64,000 nucleotides of DNA from Crambe crambe (taxonomy: Eukaryota; Porifera; Demospongiae; Poecilosclerida; Crambeidae): assembly GCA_963924555.1 (NCBI GenBank), contig OZ004594.1, positions 992,001-1,056,000 on the forward strand. The letters are read 5' to 3'. The notes beneath the pieces were generated by a model. That model was not told where the DNA came from and did no database searches. It worked only from the letters and a program-made list of their open reading frames with translations. This document shows, in pieces, positions 51,988 to 63,470 of this stretch; position 1 is the stretch's first letter; every line of letters starts with the position of its first letter. The position numbers and the translations under genes were made by a program.

Positions 51988-54900
51988 ATGTCATCCACTG
52001 ACTACCATGCGGCTGCATTGGAGTCTAGAGACTCAGCGATGAAGGATGTGGCAAATCATCTAAATGTAAAACTCTTAGCTATTGAAGTTGCTAGCTAGGT
52101 TGTGGGGTATGCTAGATTGACAGATCCCTAGCCTAATAAAAATCGTTTAGCTAAATCTGTAATCCCTTTCTTGTTCTCCATTCATCATACTTACTTGTCT
52201 GTGCATCTCCATAGAAACCTGAGTCTTTGGACAGACTTGATCAATATAAGAGAAAAATAATGAGAAAGAAGGTATGATGATCTTTTTTTAAGTGGGGAAT
52301 TGAATCTAGTGTTTTGTCTATCCAGGCCACCATTGAATCTCAGCTGCGCAATGCAGTGCAGACTCAGCTGGATGGTGTGCAGAAGGGTCTTCATACCCTC
52401 CAGGACTTGGAGAAGACAGTGAGTGAGGTGAAGTCAAGCATGGGAGATGTAGAGCGGCTGTACCAGGACTGCGCTGAGCTCTCCGATGTGGTTAAACCGA
52501 TCAAAGAAGTCAATCGAAAACACAGACAAGTGAGCTAATGGATTCCCTCCCCCACTTTGTTTACATAATGAAGACTGGGGGTCAATGAGCATGCCTCTTG
52601 TACCGTTACCATGATGATTCCATGGCAACTTTGCTCCATTGCTATGGTTTTGCGTCCACTGCAGCTGAAGACCACTACTATTCACCTCAATAACATATTC
52701 AATGTGCCCACTGTCGTCAAGGAGACACATGAGCTCATTCAACAGGACAAACTATTAGAAGCTCATAGAAAGTAAGAAAGAAAGAAAGAAAGAGGAGGAG
52801 GGTCCACTTTTTTTTTCTTAGTCTTGCAGAATTGGAGCATACTAGGGATGAATTATTCATTCAACTCTATCAAAGTGAAGATGCTTTTGTGGACAAAAAT
52901 ACAGTGAGTTATGACATCATCACCGTATGTGCCAATATGCAATGTACATGTATGCATGTGCATACAGTACTTTATCTGTTGTGTGTACAATTATTATATT
53001 ATCGGGTTCTTGACTCTTTCTCTCTTTTTCTTTCAGTCTCTGCATCATTACTTTGAGCCACTGACTGGACTCTCGGTAAGTTGAGGGGAAGGGGTTCCTG
53101 ACAGAAGGTGTTACCTTCTCAGTTAAGCGCTACCGGGACGGTATCTTTCTCGAACTATTTTCATGGAATTTTCAGTCATCTCCACCATTATGTCAATGAG
53201 AAAATGGATTCATTTTTCCAACTTGACCTTTGCCTCTTTAGAGAGGTGGTGTATTCTGTAGAGTGACCTTTGTGGACAGATTTCTCTCTGTTCTTTTCCC
53301 AGGATGCTTTGGGACAGCAGTTATGGTTGATCATGAATCAGGTGACAGCACTGGTGACGAGCGTGCCCAGCCGAGTGGTGACAGCCATGAGGATCATAGA
53401 GAGGGAGGAAAAGACAGACGCCATCATCAAGGAGGCCCTCTCCGCTAGGGGAATCCCCACCGCCCAACTCCCAGGCCGACCAAAAAAGTGGCAAGAAAAA
53501 TGCTTCCAGATTCTGGAAACTTCCATTTCAAATAGGTATTCACCACATAATGGACACACTTGGGACCCAACCTTCGTCCTCTTGGAGGTTATTTTGTATA
53601 GAGTGTATCCTCTCTTGAGAGGTTTGTCCTCTTCTGGAGTGTCCTTTATCAATAATATTAATTTTTGTGGCTGTAATGTTTTTTGCTCTATTGTGCAGTG
53701 AAACTTGTATTAAGGGACCACCCTATTAAGAGACCACCCTATTAAGGGACCACCCTATTAAGAGACCACCCAAGGGACCACCCTATTAAGAAACCACCCT
53801 ATTAAGGGACCACCCTATTAAGAGACTTGGGTTATCTCCCAATAGTGCTTGTACCATTGGTAAAGAGACCATTTCCATTAAGAGACCACCTTTTTGGTGA
53901 CCCAGAGGTGGTTGCTACATGTTTCTACCCACACAATTTCAATTGGTCTTTAACATCCTTATAGGTTTGCAGAGATGCAACCATCAGAGGATGAAAAGTT
54001 GGAGAACAGTGGCTGGCTTCAAGAACATCTCAGAAATGTGGCCGGTTTCTCTTACTCTGACCTTGACGCCATGAAACAAAAGGGGGCCTCCTGCTTCCCT
54101 CCCAGCTATAAGATCCTCACTTTCTTCATCAAGTGTCACCATTCTTGTCTTGTCAAAGAAGTGAGTCGTGTACATGTGATCTGCATGTGATTTGCACATG
54201 ACTGTCATGCGATGTATGATGAACAGATTGCAAAATTGGTCAGTGATGATCCAAATGCAAGAGACATCATTCCACTGATGATTTGGATTGGGGATGTTAG
54301 GTGAATAAATTTCACATAGTCGGTATAAAATTCCTTTTTTATCATTGTGACCCTTTACCATACAGGGACTCATTTCATGAGATGCTAGAAATTGACTTTC
54401 TGAGTTATGGACGTCTTATAGATCCTGACACTGAGGCCAATCTTCAGGGTCGGTGAGTAAACCATCCTCTCTGACACTTTCATTATTTTTTTCTCCCACT
54501 TGCTAGCTGTCAGAAGCAAGTGGAGAATAATGTGCAGGGTTTGGTGGCCAAGATGGTGGATACCGAGAAAGAAGACATGAACGCCCACCAACCTCCAGAG
54601 ACTGACATCAATGGACATTATTACACCAGTCTCGGCATCACCCTCTTCCAGATGGTTGACCAAAATGTATGTAGAGAAAGATCTATAATTGCTGGATATG
54701 GTGCTCATTAATTAAAGTCCATATTTCCTCGTATTATTTGATTTTGTTGTGTTTTCTTCAGATATCTGCACTAACTCCTCTGGGAATTGCCAACAAACTC
54801 AAGGTAGATTGATAGCTTTTTTCTAGATTCAACTTTAACTTGTTTTTTTTTTAAATATAGATTTTGTCAATCTGTTTGGGAGCCATTACACAGTTCCAAA

Positions 54901-56759
54901 GACTTTACAGAGGTTTGTGTACATGTGATCTGCACTAGGTCATTATCGAACTTTTCTTTCTTTCAGAGGCGCTTGCAGACTACCATAGAGCCCACTTGGA
55001 GTGTCAGAGAAAATCTCCCCCATTTTATATCAACTACATTGTGAGTTACTATAAGGTCACATGATCTAGTGCTGCATAGTCACACCATCTAGTACTGCAT
55101 AGTCACATGATCCAGGGCTGCATAGTCACTGCACATGATTCAGTACTGCATAGTCACGTGATCTAGCTGGTACTGCATAGTATAGTCACATGATCTAGTG
55201 CTGCATAGTCACATGACTCACTTCTGCATTTCAAAAGATTGCAGCTGCTAATAATTGCCGAGGATGTATTGACTTTGCTGATCAACTTCGGGTAGGTTTT
55301 TGTTATGCCACTGTTGCATGTTGTCATTTTAGCATATCCTTTCCCTTTATTAGGAGCGTTTTCTGACTGAGTTGGCTCAACGTTCTCTCAATGCTGACCA
55401 TGAGAAGATCTTCAAAGTGATCAGCGAGGAATTTGATTCCCTAGCTCACTTTTGGTACGTAGCTAGGTCTTGTTAATACAGTATCATCATCACATGAAAA
55501 ATTATTCTTTCCTTTCAGTTGTGACAGCTTATTAGAAACAGTCTTCATAGATTTTGAAAAGATCTTTAGTGATCTCTTCAAGAGAGATGCATGGTAAGTG
55601 TCCTTCATTCTTGCAGTCTCCCAAGACCTTTGTCCTTTGAATTCGTGTCTCCATCAACCGTCCAGGCTTGCTCAACCAGGAAACTTAATAGGAAATGCAG
55701 AAGCAACCTTATTCGACTATGACAATGACTTCAAATTTCTCAAAAAAGCGTAAGTAAGGGAGAGAAGATGAAGGGGGGAGGGGAGAGGTGGGGATTGGTG
55801 ATGGGGGCTTACCATACTGTGAGGTACACATATCTTCTATCTTATCTGTCTGTTTTTCATAACCAGATACCACTCCTATGTAATCATCGCTGCTCAGCAC
55901 AAGTTTATGTCAGTGTATCTTCAGGCGATGTTGTCCAAGTGAGTGGTCAGTCCATCAGCTATGATATCATTACATTCTTTCTCTGTTATGAAACAAAGAC
56001 GAATGGTTTTCAAGAAGGACAAAGAACGTGAGAAAGCTGCTGGAATGATCAGAGAAGAAGCTGCTAAGATGAGCAATTTCTTTCTTCGGCTCTCCCACGC
56101 CACCAACCCCAAGGTACAGTAATGTATAATGCTTAATCAGCAATCCTGGTCACATGATCTGATAATCATCATTGACGTAGTATACTGCAGTATTGGAGGA
56201 GATGGCAGTCCTGCTCTCGGCCAAGCAGGATTACCTGGCTATGGATATTACTGTGAGTCCTTCAGAGTATGAGGACAGGATCCTGTATTGCATGAAATGT
56301 GATGACAATACTTGTCCTTGTGTTCTGTCCTTCAGGCGCTGGGTAAAAAGCATCCGTACGTGAGGTCAAATCATGTGATAGCTCTTCTGGCTATGCGAGG
56401 AGACTTGAACAGAAGTTTAGTACAAAAGGTGGTTGATTGATTGTAGCCTCTGAATAATGAACACACTTAGGACCCATCCTTTTGTCCTTTGTAGAGAGGT
56501 TATCCTCTTTCAGAGTGTCCTTATTAATCATCAGAGGTTCTTCACTGTATGCCTTTATATGTTGCCACCTCTTCTCATCTTTTTCTGACAGATTATGCAG
56601 CAGACAAATCTAGTAGAACAACAACCGGAAGACCTCAGGAGTACAGCTTCAGCGTCACCCACTGGACTCATGTCAAGTGCCATGAAGAAGAAACAGGACG
56701 AAAAACTCCTCTTCCAAGAAGCTCAGATTCCCAACCCTTACAACATGGTGGGGAGATAA
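51988..56759 (+). CDS. EXOC3: Exocyst complex component 3 (SEC6)
   Basis: About 23 exons give a continuous protein collinear with EXOC3/Sec6, the exocyst subunit that tethers secretory vesicles to the plasma membrane. Start ATG 51988 (MSSTDYHAAALESRDS). Recognisable blocks: 'QLRNAVQTQLDGVQKGL' (exon 3, 52326-52529), 'IFNVPTVVKETHELI' (52665-52771), 'RIIEREEKTDAII' and 'GRPKKWQEK' (53303-53535), 'CFPPSYKIL' (53965-54160), 'GHYYTSLGITLFQMVDQN' (54507-54666), 'NNCRGCIDFADQLR' (55238-55291), and the end 'IPNPYNMVGR' before TAA 56757-56759. Coiled-coil character lies in the first 100 residues. Splice phases agree at the junctions I checked. A broken 5' duplicate lies at 2385-3487. Confidence 0.93.
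53536..53964. repeat. Repeat-rich EXOC3 intron
   Basis: The core (about 53710-53895) is a short-period repeat of 'TATTAAGGGACCACCC' and 'TATTAAGAGACCACCC'. The 5' part ('GGACCCA...GTCCTCTTGGAGG...GTGTCC', 53550-53650) resembles sequence at 56460-56525 in another EXOC3 intron. Probably remnants of one dispersed repeat family. No coding signal. Confidence 0.75.
55040..55225. repeat. Short tandem repeats in an EXOC3 intron
   Basis: About five to six imperfect copies of 'CACATGATCTAGTGCTGCATAGT' lie between the exons ending 'FYINYI' and starting 'IAAANNCRG'. Confidence 0.85.
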
Positions 56760-56964
56760 TGCCATTCATCACTGCATGTAGTTATAGAACAATTAACACC
56801 AAGTCATTGTGGGCCCCAACCCTTTTCAATTTTTTTAAAAACAAAATTTAATTTGTGGTCATAAAATAATTATACAAATAAATTCTGTACATACATAATA
56901 TATAGAGAGAAAGAGATGATGGCCATGGGTTTTTAAACATAGAGTTAGGACTAAGACTCCTAGT
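56760..56964. other. Tail-to-tail spacer EXOC3/POLD2
   Basis: AT-rich 205 bp with AATAAA-like poly(A) signals on both strands (for example 'AAATAAATTC' near 56877). No gene. Confidence 0.6.
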
Positions 56965-59594
56965 TTAATCATCAAAGTTATCGTCTTGGTCCATGTGGTG
57001 AAGTATTGACATTTCTTCTTCTGGATGTTCTTGGGAGGGGAGAAGAGATCCCTCTCCCCCCTCCAGCTCTGTCTCGATCTCCCTCTGCCGCTGGAGGGCA
57101 GGGTTGGGTTTGGCCTGGAGGGAAGTGGTGAAGCACATCTCCTGACAGTCTAGCGAGTTCAGATTCACCAGGACACAGCTGTGGGTGAGGTCAAAGTTCG
57201 GGACACAGACGAGTAAGACGGACTGTCCATCATTACCTGAAAACAGTGACAGGAAAGGAAAAAAACAAACTCTTATCCACTTGAGGGGAAGTGGGAGGGG
57301 GGTTTCCCGGGACTTACCATTTATTTGCTTTTTCTGGAAGAGTGGTTGGTTCCCAGCGAAGTAAACGTGGGGACAATCCTCAATAATGAAAGGGTCTTCA
57401 TTCTCGTATGGAAAACAACCTGAAAGGGAGAGAGAGAATCCACATTCATCAGGTTAAAGGGTGAATGAGAGAGAGAAACACACCCAAGGTGTCTGGTGAA
57501 GTAGGGGTGATGTGCAACCAGCGTAACGTGTTCTCCAGAATTCTCAAGCGATCATTGATCATAGTGAAGCGATATATATCGTTCACATTTTGACCAGAAG
57601 TACCGAGGAAACTGCAAAGGAAAGAAGCAAGTGCTACCTTGAATCTCTGGTTCTATCTACCAGGATTTTACTTTATTCCATCAATGGATGCAGAGTACGG
57701 GTTTGTCACACCCTTCAAGTTGTCACAGCAACCAGCCTGAGGGAACATGCACCTGTGCATGGGTTGCTGAGGCAGCTGGTGGCTGGTCGGGTCATGTGAC
57801 CCAGGCATCAAGTCCACAGGGATACAATTCTATAGGTACAGAACACAATACCAGGGTTTCATCTAGGAATTTCGCCTTGGGGGGGAAGCTCACTGATCAG
57901 AGGGTGTGGGAGGGGATGTGCCCCCTCCCACACGAAGCCAAAAATATTTACTAATCTGAAATTGGTCCTTAATTACTCCCTTTGGTGACTACATGTAACA
58001 ACCTTTGGTCACCACTGATATTCTTGAAGTAAATTGCTGAAAATTTTCAGCACAATCTGAAAAGGGAGTAGCCTTGGGGGGAAGTTGGTTAGTTTGGGGG
58101 GGGGGGGAAGATTGAGGGTTTGGGGGGGAAGCTTCCCCCCTGCACCCCCCCCCCCCCCCCCCCCCCCCCCAGTAGATGAAACCCTGAATACCATGGCAAC
58201 TGAAGAAGCCTGTACTTACAACCAGTTGGGCTAAAATGTTGTCCAGTTCCTTTATGGCTTCAAGAGATTCTGCTGTGTAATTCCGTGTCAGGAAACGAGG
58301 CTATGAACAAGTCATGTGACCAGTCATGTGGTCAATAGAGACGGATATGCATGAGCGTACTTGATTGCTGTTGCTTATTGAAATGGAAGACTTGACGGGA
58401 GTATCAGTAATGGAGTTGCCAGCTACTATGACTCTAACTATGGACGAACACAGCTGCTGGTCCTTGAATACAGAAAAATAATTATGGAGTCAAATGATAT
58501 AAGTGGGTGTGGCCAGTGTCTGTCACTCACCCCAATTCCCCCCAACTGCCCAGTGATGTAGTCGACCAGCATCTCAATGCTGAGCTGGTCATACCATGAA
58601 GATCCCACGTTTAGTCCTGATACCAGCAAGACATACCTAGTGGAGAATTAGCAGTAAACTAAGCAGAATAAAGTCTCAGTAAACCAGCATGGTAAACTCT
58701 CAGTAAACTAACATGGTAAACTCTCAGTAAACTAGCATGGTAAATTCTCAGTAAACTACAGCATGGTAAACTCTCAGTAAACTAGCATGGTAAACTGTCA
58801 TGCTCTCCATAACATACTTGTCTTCTGTTGCAATCGGTTTTGGTACTTTCTTCTGTAGAGGAAGCCGAGGGTAACACACATCCTCCACCTCAAATTCCCC
58901 CTTTCCTTTCTCCCTCCCGAGCAGCCCCACCACTACCCCCGTCACTAGGTCCTCCATGTGAGAGTCAGCTGGCTCCTTCCATGTCAGCAAGACACGCTGC
59001 ATCTGGTCCTCCAGAATGAGTCGGTCATTGGCACTGACGTACCTGACTCGTGGAGGCTGGGGGATCAGATGGTTCTACAGAAAACTTACATTACATATGG
59101 ACGGCTCTTTCTGAAGTGACTTACTGATGCACTGATCTCCTTGAGGATGTTTGGTTTTAGATCCATCTGCTTGAAAATGGTCCCTACAATGCAGCATTCC
59201 TGACCATTCTTATTGCTGAGCTGAGCAAGACTTTCCTCACAGTTCCTATCTGGACAAAAACAAGCAAGCATCATCTCATCCTCAACTACCTTTTGGCGAC
59301 CCTTTACCAATCCTCATCCCAGATTCTTTGATGTACCTCTCAACAACCCTCTACTCACCCTATTCATCCCTTATCCCATCCCTTACCCCATTTCCTCTTC
59401 ACTTCATCCATCACTTTCTGCCTCAGCATGATCAGCCTGACAAAATAGATGTGTGAGTACTGCTTCGTGTAGTCCTTCCTCTCCACCTTGAACCTTCCAC
59501 ACTTGCTCTCATACTTGCAAGTCTTCCTCTTGAACGGCTTTGAGAAGTCTTCAGCACCTGCTGTGGGAGCACACAGAAGTTCAAGTCCCGCCAT
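56965..59594 (-). CDS. POLD2: DNA polymerase delta subunit 2 (small/B subunit)
   Basis: Minus-strand exons are collinear with POLD2, the structural B-subunit of replicative polymerase delta. N-terminal '[15 protein letters not shown]' (59364-59594), '[18 protein letters not shown]' (about 59125-59250), '[19 protein letters not shown]' (about 58815-59075), '[12 protein letters not shown]' and '[12 protein letters not shown]'-like segments (58530-58640), '[12 protein letters not shown]' (57575-57605), '[12 protein letters not shown]' (57485-57525), '[13 protein letters not shown]' (57320-57390), and an acidic tail ending 'MDQDDNFDD'. Start taken as MAGLELL at 59594; a Met four codons upstream is possible. 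A MITE lies in one intron (57852-58186). Confidence 0.9.
57852..58186. mobile_element. MITE in a POLD2 intron, CAGGGTTTCATCTA ends
   Basis: Perfect inverted ends of 14 bp (CAGGGTTTCATCTA / TAGATGAAACCCTG) and a 5-bp AATAC target duplication (57847-57851, 58187-58191). The interior has long G and C runs (58098-58110, 58144-58170). Same style as the MITE at 9160-9355. Confidence 0.85.
58660..58805. repeat. Short tandem repeats in a POLD2 intron
   Basis: About six copies of 'GTAAACTCTCAGTAAACTAGCAT' with small changes. Confidence 0.88.
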
Positions 59595-59692
59595 TGTAAT
59601 TAGCACGCTTCTTCGCGCACTGCGCTACAATTATTCAATGACGTAATCCCATATCAGCATGGGCGTGGTCTTTTACTGAAATTCCAGCAGAA
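59595..59692. promoter_or_regulatory. Head-to-head spacer POLD2/mLST8
   Basis: 98 bp between divergent start codons; a shared bidirectional promoter is inferred. Contains 'TGACGTAATCCC' (a CRE-like TGACGTAA, 59639-59646) and a GC-rich stretch. Confidence 0.5.
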
Positions 59693-61597
59693 ATGGACGC
59701 TGGAAATATAGTATTTGCAACCGGAGGTTATGATCATTCCATCAAGTTCTGGTACCCCCATGATGGAGTATGTTATAGAACAGCTCAGCATCCTGAATCA
59801 GTAAGTCCAAAGGTGTTTCCTTTTAATGCACACCACAATAATTGGATGGCATTTTTTTTTTTCAAACAGCAAGTGAACAAATTGGAAGTGACCCCTGATA
59901 AGAGATTTGTTGCAGCAGCTGGTATGTGGCATGAAAACAAGGGGAGGAAGAGGGATAAAATATACCAGGATCCAATGTACATTTTTTCCAAACTTAGCAT
60001 ATCAGAAAATAAGGATGTATGTGGTCAATTCTTCCGATCCTTCTCCAGTGAGTTCATTCCTATTGCTGTAGGAATCTCCAACTTTGAGACATTTAGCACA
60101 TGTATGTAGGAATATGTGTTTGAGGGGATTTCAAAGAATGTGACCTGTCTTGGTTTTTACGATGACGGACGCTTCATGTATTCTGGAGGAGAAGATTGTA
60201 CTGCCAGAATATGGGACCTCAGGCAAGTTGTAGGCTTCCAAAGCACAAGTTTCAGGCTTACAAAGCACAAGTTTCAGGCTTACAAAGTCGCCACATTTTG
60301 TGTGGTATCTAATCTGCCCCTTTTATTTTATCCAGGGGAAGGACGCAACAGTGTCAACGTTTGTTCCAAGTCAATGCTCCCGTTAACTGCATGTGCCTTC
60401 ATCCCAACCAAGCCACGCTGATCGTTGGTGACCAGAGTGGTACCATCCATGTCTGGGACCTGACTACAGACCACAATGAACAGCTGGTAAATAAACAATA
60501 TGTTCAGGGAAATGGAAAAAAAAATTATCTGAGAGTGTATAGTCAAAAATTCCCTGTGTAACTAAACCCCCTTCCATCACATAATTACTTTCCCTTTCAA
60601 GATTCCAGAACCAGATGTGGGTATTCACTGTGTCCACATTGACCCTGATGGAGTCTACATGGCAGCTGTCAATAGCAAGGTCAGCAGCACCATTAGTCCT
60701 AACAAACAGGGTATTCTTTCCTAGGAAGTACTTCCTCCACTCCTTTGAGGAGGAATTATAGGAATTCCACTATGATTATTTTTGGCATCCTCAGGGTATT
60801 TGTTACGTGTGGAGTCTCTCCAGTGGCAAGGGGAATAGCCCCATCACACTCACACCACGAGTCAAGAAAGATGCCCACAAGAGACATGGCCTCAAGTGCC
60901 AGTTTAGTCCTGACTCCAGGTGAGCTGCTAGAGGGGAGAAGGGAGAACCTTGTGAACAAGAAGTCAGGAGGTTACAAGTGACAAGGAAGGACTAGGACTA
61001 GGAGCTATGATTAGGACTAGGGCTAGTAGGATAATAGGTGTGGTCACCTTGATTGGTATGATTTACGTGCCCATACAGTTTGCTTGCCACTACGTCAGCT
61101 GATGGTACTTGTAAGATATGGTCAACGGCAGACTTTACTCTCAAGACAACACTAAAGAAGAACGTTGACAAGTGGGTGTGGGACTGCTCCTTCTCAAGTG
61201 ACTCCCAGTACATCTTTACAGGTATATACGCGCGTGTGTGTGTGTAGTAATGTCACAGGACTTCAGATCCATAACACACTTTTTGAAATTAATAACATTC
61301 TCAGATGTCTGCATACATACAGTGAAACCTGACTAATCAGACCACCAAGCCACTCCACCATGTCCCAACATCACCTGTTACCTCCCTAAAGAGACCACTT
61401 CCCACTTGTTCCTTGGCCCCCTCATCCTTCTTGGGCTAAGCTACTGCTGCAAAATTTACCACCGTTATGTTCACTCCCTTTCAGCTTCCAGTGACCATGT
61501 GGCCAGGCTGTGGCACGTGGACAAGACCGAACCTGTGAGAGAGTATCAAGGACACACTAAAGCAGTGACTGCCCTTGCATATTGCGACAGCAGGTAG
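59693..61597 (+). CDS. MLST8: mLST8 (GbetaL), WD40 subunit of TOR complexes
   Basis: About nine exons code for a WD40 propeller collinear with mLST8, the subunit bound to the TOR kinase domain in TORC1 and TORC2. Blocks: '[19 protein letters not shown]' (exon 1), '[17 protein letters not shown]' (about 59869-59921), '[16 protein letters not shown]' (about 59998-60048), '[20 protein letters not shown]' (60112-60222), '[16 protein letters not shown]', '[12 protein letters not shown]', '[11 protein letters not shown]', '[19 protein letters not shown]', '[16 protein letters not shown]', and the last exon '[11 protein letters not shown]...AYCDSR stop' (61595-61597). The intron after 'IWDL' uses a GC donor (AG|GCAAGT, 60223). 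The last exon is a typical mLST8 C-terminus. Confidence 0.93.
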
Positions 61598-62019
61598 CCC
61601 CAACTACATAGGGCTATATAGCATTCATTCCATCTCCTAATAATTCTTGCGTGATCTTTTTAAGCACTTTTTTGTTTTGTTTGTTTTGTATATCATAATA
61701 AATATAATTGTACTGTATACAACAAGAATTGTGCAATGTGTTAATTATGAGAATTTCCATCACAATAATGGTTGGTATGGCAACTAGTGAGTGCACATAA
61801 TACAACCCACAGTGAGTCAATTCAGCACAAAACATTAATGAGTGACTAAAATAAAAAAAAATGCATTTTGTCAAGAAGTTTGGGAAAAGATGTAGAGAAG
61901 ATGCTACAAATTGACAAATTCATAATTGCTCAAGACAGAGAGAGAAGGATGGACTATATATATTAAGTGGAACTACATACGATGAAAGGGGATGGTATAT
62001 GGGTGGGTGTGGTCCTAAG
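61598..62019. other. Tail-to-tail spacer
   Basis: AT-rich 3' flanks of mLST8 and the following minus-strand gene, with AATAAA at about 61698 (+). No coding signal. Confidence 0.6.
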
Positions 62020-63124
62020 TTAGCTCAAGTTATCGTAAGCTCCTGAGGTCCGTGCTCCATTCGGTTGAATGTCTATCGGAGTCTCTTGAGTGTTTAAGTC
62101 TGAGTACTGGAAGGGAGAAAAAAAAGAGTGTGGAATTTAGGAAGCATGAAATATGAAACAAAGAAAAAAACAAGTAAAAGAAGAGAGAAATCAGATCTTT
62201 GTCATTTCATGATGAAAAATTAAAGAGAGGAAGTTTGAGACTGAGCTTCAATCATTGTTCACTTAAAAAGAGAAAAAAAAGTTGAAATCTGTCTCAGTAT
62301 ACACCTCAGCAGTAACTCAAACAACACTTTCATGTTTCGATATGCAACTCTCAATTGACTAGCTGACTCTATAATCTAACTTTGTGATTTATTATACCTT
62401 CGGGGGCTCGGATGCGCCAGTCAAGGTCATAGAGTCCCTATAGTTGTACCGAGCTTGGGTGGTTGTAGTACTGTGTGATGTGTGTATGTGTGGGGGGAGG
62501 GGTGGGGTGTTGAGTGTGGGGGGGAGGGAACGGGGGAGGGGGGAAGAAGTGGTGAGAACAAAGATGCATGATTTCTTGTCCTTAAAACTGTCAGTCATGT
62601 GACACAACTAACCAATCAAGTTATAGAGAAATAAATGAACAAATTTAACACACACACACAGCACACGCACAAACTACTAGTATGAATGAATAATGGTGCA
62701 CAAGAGTGAAAAGAAAAAATTCAAGTTTTCAAACTCTATGAGTGCAGAGAGAGTTGTCGGAGATGTTGGAGTTGGAGAAAGGAAAGAGTTATTGAGAGAT
62801 CTGATATATAAGTAACGAGAGGGACTTACTTGTGATAGCGTTGCTGACTGGTGCCATAAGACTCCCATGGCGACGGGCCATTCTCATTGGGGAAGTCATA
62901 CACAATGGTCTCATCGTCAAAGGTTCTAAGGGAGCACAGATCACATCAGTAACTGATTATCATTGGGGAAGTTGATAGAGATAAGCTCCCCTACCTTCCT
63001 TTGGAGAGAAGTCCAGCATAGAAGCTGCCACAGATCATGGTGAATATCAATAACAACGCAATCACACAAGCCATGGCAAATAAGACAATAGAGTGTACAC
63101 TGGAGAGAGAGGGAGGGAGGGAGG

Positions 63125-63220
<96 letters not shown>

Positions 63221-63470
63221 TTATTAAGCATACATAACTGCACACTTTGGATTCTTTGAGACTCAGAGATGATACCCCACCCACCCACCCCTTCCCCTGG
63301 TCATGTGACTTACTATCCAGTCTGACAAAGCCCTTCCAACACTCCCAGGTAGGCGGAGTTCACCACCCTACAGTTGGTCTGCATGGATATGCTGGTGATG
63401 GCAGATATACTGCCATTAATCGACTGGACTACAACATCCAGCTGTGGCTGCAAAGACAATATCAAGAGGG
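62020..63470 (-). CDS. Membrane protein, C-terminal exons (tweety- or prominin-like), gene continues off the window
   Basis: Minus-strand exons in order: about 63316-63460, an ectodomain end with 'SINGSISAITSISMQTNC' and a Cys pair (C...YLGVLEGLC); about 62992-63104, one transmembrane helix 'SIVLFAMACVIALLLIFTMI'; about 62829-62926, an acidic cytoplasmic stretch 'TFDDETIVYDFPNENG'; about 62395-62450, 'RYNYRDSMTL'; and the last exon (62020-62110) ending 'GARTSGAYDNLS stop'. Cytoplasmic Tyr residues (YDF, YRD, YDNL) could be signalling sites. The Cys-Tyr-Cys layout before a last helix, followed by a D-rich tail, occurs in tweety and prominin families; I cannot decide between them. The 5' part lies beyond 64000 or in unrecognised exons. 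Confidence 0.55.
63108..63218. repeat. GA dinucleotide tract
   Basis: GGGA repeats (63108-63130) running into a pure (GA)n of about 88 bp, in the intron just 5' of the transmembrane exon of the minus-strand gene. The Leu/Ser open frames here are artefacts. Confidence 0.97.

Noticed and set aside
62941-63288. Leu/Ser-repeat open frames of 97-115 aa
   Set aside because: They come from the (GA)n/(CT)n tract; only the transmembrane exon (about 62992-63104) is supported.
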